Source: Alphaproteobacteria bacterium UBA2964 (lineage in GTDB: Bacteria; Pseudomonadota; Alphaproteobacteria; MPNO01; UBA2964). From it: a stretch of 8,373 bases of DNA. Location of the stretch: positions 1 through 8,373 of the forward strand of contig DEBE01000006.1 of the NCBI GenBank assembly GCA_002348425.1. Direction: 5' to 3'. Positions 6,690 to 8,373 of the stretch are shown here, piece by piece. The translations under genes were made by a program, and so were the position numbers. The notes beneath the pieces are model-generated. The model saw nothing but the letters and a program-made list of their open reading frames with translations. It was not told the DNA's origin and did no database searches. Position 1 is the stretch's first letter, and every line of letters begins with the position of its first letter.

Positions 6690-7538
6690 CTATCGAATGG
6701 CTTTGATTTTACTGACATCACCAAGCATTTCAATCTTCGCTTTAGACCTTAGGGCGTTAATTGATTTTTCAAATATTTTGTCTAAAAGGTTGTTACGAAT
6801 TTTTGATATGGCTTGGTCATAATTTTCGGTTCCAGCGCGGCGTTTCCCTTCCACTTTTATAATGTGAAAACCAAACTGTGTTTTTACGGGTTCCAGAGTG
6901 AATTTTCCTATTTCAAGAGAAAATGCTGCCTTGGAAAAAGGAGGAACCATTTGTTCTTCACTAAAAAATCCAAGATCCCCGCCATTCTTGGCGGAAGGAC
7001 CAGTTGACCTCTCCTTTGCGAGTGTTACAAAATTAATACCTTTTTTCAGTAGAGAAATAATTTTTATTGCTTCAGTCTTTGTTTTAACAAGGATATGTCG
7101 AGCACGAACTTGGACCCTCTTTGGTTGAAGAGCGATAGATTTTTGATATTCATCCCGAATTTTAGTTTCGGAGAGTTGATTTTTAATTATTTCGGATAGG
7201 TAGGCTTCGTTAAGAACACTTCGTCGTGCAGCCGCAAAGTGTGCTTTTATGATTTTATCATTGTGTAGTCCCTTGTTAATCGCGGCTTCAGCGATAAGCC
7301 TTTGCTCTATTATTCGGTCGATAAGTTTATCCCTAATTTTCTGGTAGGAAATTTTTTTATATTGGGGTGGGAGCCTGTTGTAGAAAACTCTTATTTCTAA
7401 TTCTGTGACCGGTGAACCATTAACTACGGCAATTACCTTATCTTCAGAGGTCCTTCCAAATTGTTCCTTCGAGGCTGCATCAGAGAACGGATGAATGGCT
7501 AGAGTGAGATAAAACGCTATTAAGGTATGAGGTTTCAC
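6690..7538 (-). CDS. PpiC/SurA-type periplasmic peptidyl-prolyl cis-trans isomerase
   Basis: A 282-residue exported foldase with GTG as start. An N-terminal hydrophobic stretch (about 5-17) ending in SDA-A near residue 21 looks like a signal peptide, though the positive end is weak (one Lys); there is no lipobox Cys. Residues 33-135 form a SurA-like chaperone domain (VIAVVNGSPVTELEIR, LIDRIIEQRLIAEAA). A parvulin rotamase domain follows at about 146-233, with RARHILVKT, the GGDLGFF core (186-192), and the closing FGFHIIKVEGKR. A basic Lys-rich tail completes it. Parvulins of this type speed proline isomerisation of outer-membrane and periplasmic proteins. Its gene looks more AT-rich than its neighbours. 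Pairing with a cytosolic racemase-type gene is unusual. It is divergent from the binding-protein gene, so a client relation to that exported protein is conceivable but unproven. Confidence 0.92.
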   Translation of the reverse strand: MKPHTLIAFYLTLAIHPFSDAASKEQFGRTSEDKVIAVVNGSPVTELEIRVFYNRLPPQYKKISYQKIRDKLIDRIIEQRLIAEAAINKGLHNDKIIKAHFAAARRSVLNEAYLSEIIKNQLSETKIRDEYQKSIALQPKRVQVRARHILVKTKTEAIKIISLLKKGINFVTLAKERSTGPSAKNGGDLGFFSEEQMVPPFSKAAFSLEIGKFTLEPVKTQFGFHIIKVEGKRRAGTENYDQAISKIRNNLLDKIFEKSINALRSKAKIEMLGDVSKIKAIR

Positions 7539-7545
7539 GGCGCAA

Positions 7546-7551
7546 TCCTTT
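7546..7551 (-). promoter_or_regulatory. Shine-Dalgarno supporting the GTG start of the PpiC-type gene
   Basis: AAAGGA on the minus strand ends 7 nt before the GTG at 7538-7536. No upstream ATG gives a better signal-peptide start, so GTG is preferred. Confidence 0.7.
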
Positions 7552-7587
7552 AAAATTTGTGGGATGAAACGAAACAGTTTAGCACAA

Positions 7588-7614
7588 TTGAAGCAGCATA
7601 TGGTCTTCTAAAAT
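7588..7614 (+). promoter_or_regulatory. Possible sigma70-like promoter for the substrate-binding protein gene
   Basis: TTGAAG (7588-7593) and TAAAAT (7609-7614) match the -35 and -10 consensus at 4 and 5 of 6 positions, but the 15-nt spacer is shorter than ideal. It would give a leader of roughly 90 nt. It sits within the 175-bp divergent region 7539-7713, where promoters for both directions are expected. Confidence 0.25.
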
Positions 7615-7680
7615 ATTTGCACAAATGTGTACAGGGGCTTGCGAAATGTTGAAACAAGTCATACGGTGCCGCGCTGCTAA

Positions 7681-7700
7681 AAAAAATTAACTAATTTTTT
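7681..7700 (+). repeat. AT-only perfect inverted repeat directly upstream of a ribosome-binding site
   Basis: AAAAAATTA (7681-7689) and TAATTTTTT (7692-7700) are perfect complements separated by AC, and the Shine-Dalgarno begins at the next base. As RNA it would be a weak A-U hairpin; as DNA it is a 20-bp dyad that a regulator or bending protein could use. Chance in an A/T-rich leader is possible. Confidence 0.5.
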
Positions 7701-7709
7701 GAGGAGAGG
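7701..7709 (+). promoter_or_regulatory. Strong Shine-Dalgarno for the substrate-binding protein gene
   Basis: GAGGAGAGG ends 4 nt before the ATG at 7714-7716. It is among the strongest ribosome-binding sites in the window, in keeping with high expression of a periplasmic binding protein, and it fixes the start. Confidence 0.8.
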
Positions 7710-7713
7710 TACA

Positions 7714-8373
7714 ATGAAACATTCAATTTTATTCGCCTGTCTTTGCTGGGTGGTCTCCGTATTTGTTACGACCTCGGTAGACGCTGGCAAATTAAAAAAG
7801 GTGAAGATCACAGCCGCTCGAAACAGTATTCTCATGTTGTATTCCCACGGCCCAAAGGATGCTGGTATATTTAAAAAGCATGGGATCGATTTGGAAATTG
7901 ACAATCGACCATTTAAAGGTCACATGGCTGGCCTTCCAGCCGGAGAGGTTCCCTGTACAACTTATGCCGGTACAGCTGCTATCGCCCGTATTAACAAAGG
8001 TTTGGAGTGGGTTATTGTTGGTGGTGGTCTCACAGTTATGCAAGAAGTCTTTGTTCTCAAGTCGTCTCCTTTTAAGACGATTACCGATTTGAAGGGTAAG
8101 AAGTTTGCAAGTTGGTCCACAGGCGCTGGAGCTTTCAAGGCGATGCGTGCTACGGTGATTGACGGTTATGGGTTTGATGTCCTGAAGGATACTGAATTCG
8201 TACAAGCTGCTCCTCCAGCACTTCTAAAGATGTTGGATCGAGGACAAATTGACTCGATGTTTAATATCAGTTCCTTGACCATTGCAGCAGCGGCCCAGCC
8301 AGAAAAATATCGTTCAGTTTATGCTCCGAATGATTATTGGAAGAAGAAAACCGGACAGGCAATTCTTTGGTCA
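7714..8373 (+). CDS. ABC transporter periplasmic substrate-binding protein, NMT1/TauA (SsuA) type, 3' truncated by window edge
   Basis: An open frame of 220 codons runs from the ATG at 7714 to the window edge without a stop; full-length members are about 310-340 residues, so roughly two thirds is present. Residues 1-24 form a signal peptide (MKHS, a hydrophobic stretch at 5-18, then SVDA before Gly25). The mature part starts with a KVKITAARN strand, then GIFKKHGIDLEI (51-62), an ITDLKGKKFA segment (123-132) typical of the TauA/SsuA/NMT1 family, and LLKMLDRGQIDSMF (170-183), where the ligand-binding lobe usually reports substrate presence. Such proteins capture sulfonates, nitriles, aromatic acids, thiamine precursors or similar compounds for ABC import. 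Permease and ATPase genes would be expected just past the right edge. It is transcribed away from the PpiC-type gene. Confidence 0.88.
   Translation, partial: MKHSILFACLCWVVSVFVTTSVDAGKLKKVKITAARNSILMLYSHGPKDAGIFKKHGIDLEIDNRPFKGHMAGLPAGEVPCTTYAGTAAIARINKGLEWVIVGGGLTVMQEVFVLKSSPFKTITDLKGKKFASWSTGAGAFKAMRATVIDGYGFDVLKDTEFVQAAPPALLKMLDRGQIDSMFNISSLTIAAAAQPEKYRSVYAPNDYWKKKTGQAILWS

Larger units (their letters stand above)
7539..7713. other. Divergent intergenic region
   Basis: This 175-bp stretch separates the two divergent transcription units and must hold their promoters. I see a candidate plus-strand promoter, an imperfect CACA-AA-TGTG dyad (7619-7628 region) and the AT-only inverted repeat next to the ribosome-binding site. 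No convincing minus-strand promoter or small gene was found. Confidence 0.6.

Noticed and set aside
7792..8205. Minus-strand open frame of 137 residues
   Set aside because: It lies opposite the clear binding-protein gene, has no ribosome-binding site or recognisable domain, and reads as low-information sequence.

Overview
The window holds nine protein-coding genes, seven complete and two cut by the window edges. It looks like an accessory catabolic locus of a Gram-negative proteobacterium. The base composition leans AT-rich, every start has a purine-rich Shine-Dalgarno, and there is a SurA/PpiC-type periplasmic isomerase with an alphaproteobacterial look. A marine or soil alphaproteobacterium is my best guess, by resemblance only. 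There are no rRNA, tRNA, CRISPR or mobile-element genes.

Layout. (1) 1-1485, plus strand: the C-terminal ~494 residues of a hydantoinase A/5-oxoprolinase (HyuA) protein. (2) 1620-5936, plus strand: five closely spaced genes, namely an enoyl-CoA hydratase/isomerase-fold protein, a short-chain dehydrogenase, a class III PLP aminotransferase resembling glutamate-1-semialdehyde aminomutase, a two-repeat EthD-like ferredoxin-fold protein, and a carboxymuconolactone decarboxylase (CMD) family protein. (3) 5942-7538, minus strand and convergent with the first block: a PpiC-type peptidyl-prolyl isomerase followed 22 bp later by an Asp/Glu racemase, maleate isomerase or arylmalonate decarboxylase-type enzyme. 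(4) 7714-8373, plus strand, running off the right edge: the secreted substrate-binding protein of an NMT1/TauA-type ABC importer.

How they may work together (inference). The importer would bring in a small organic acid or amide-like compound. HyuA would do ATP-dependent opening of a cyclic amide or a carboxylation. The hydratase-fold enzyme, SDR, aminotransferase and CMD would handle C-C, C=C, alcohol/ketone and amino/keto chemistry. The two-cysteine racemase-fold enzyme could isomerise, racemise or decarboxylate an acid intermediate. No known pathway that I recognise combines exactly these steps, so the substrate is open. The points most worth a second look are the hydratase-fold protein, which has Trp in place of one of the two catalytic glutamates and an A9G5 tract in its gene, the duplicated EthD-like protein, and the gene combination itself.
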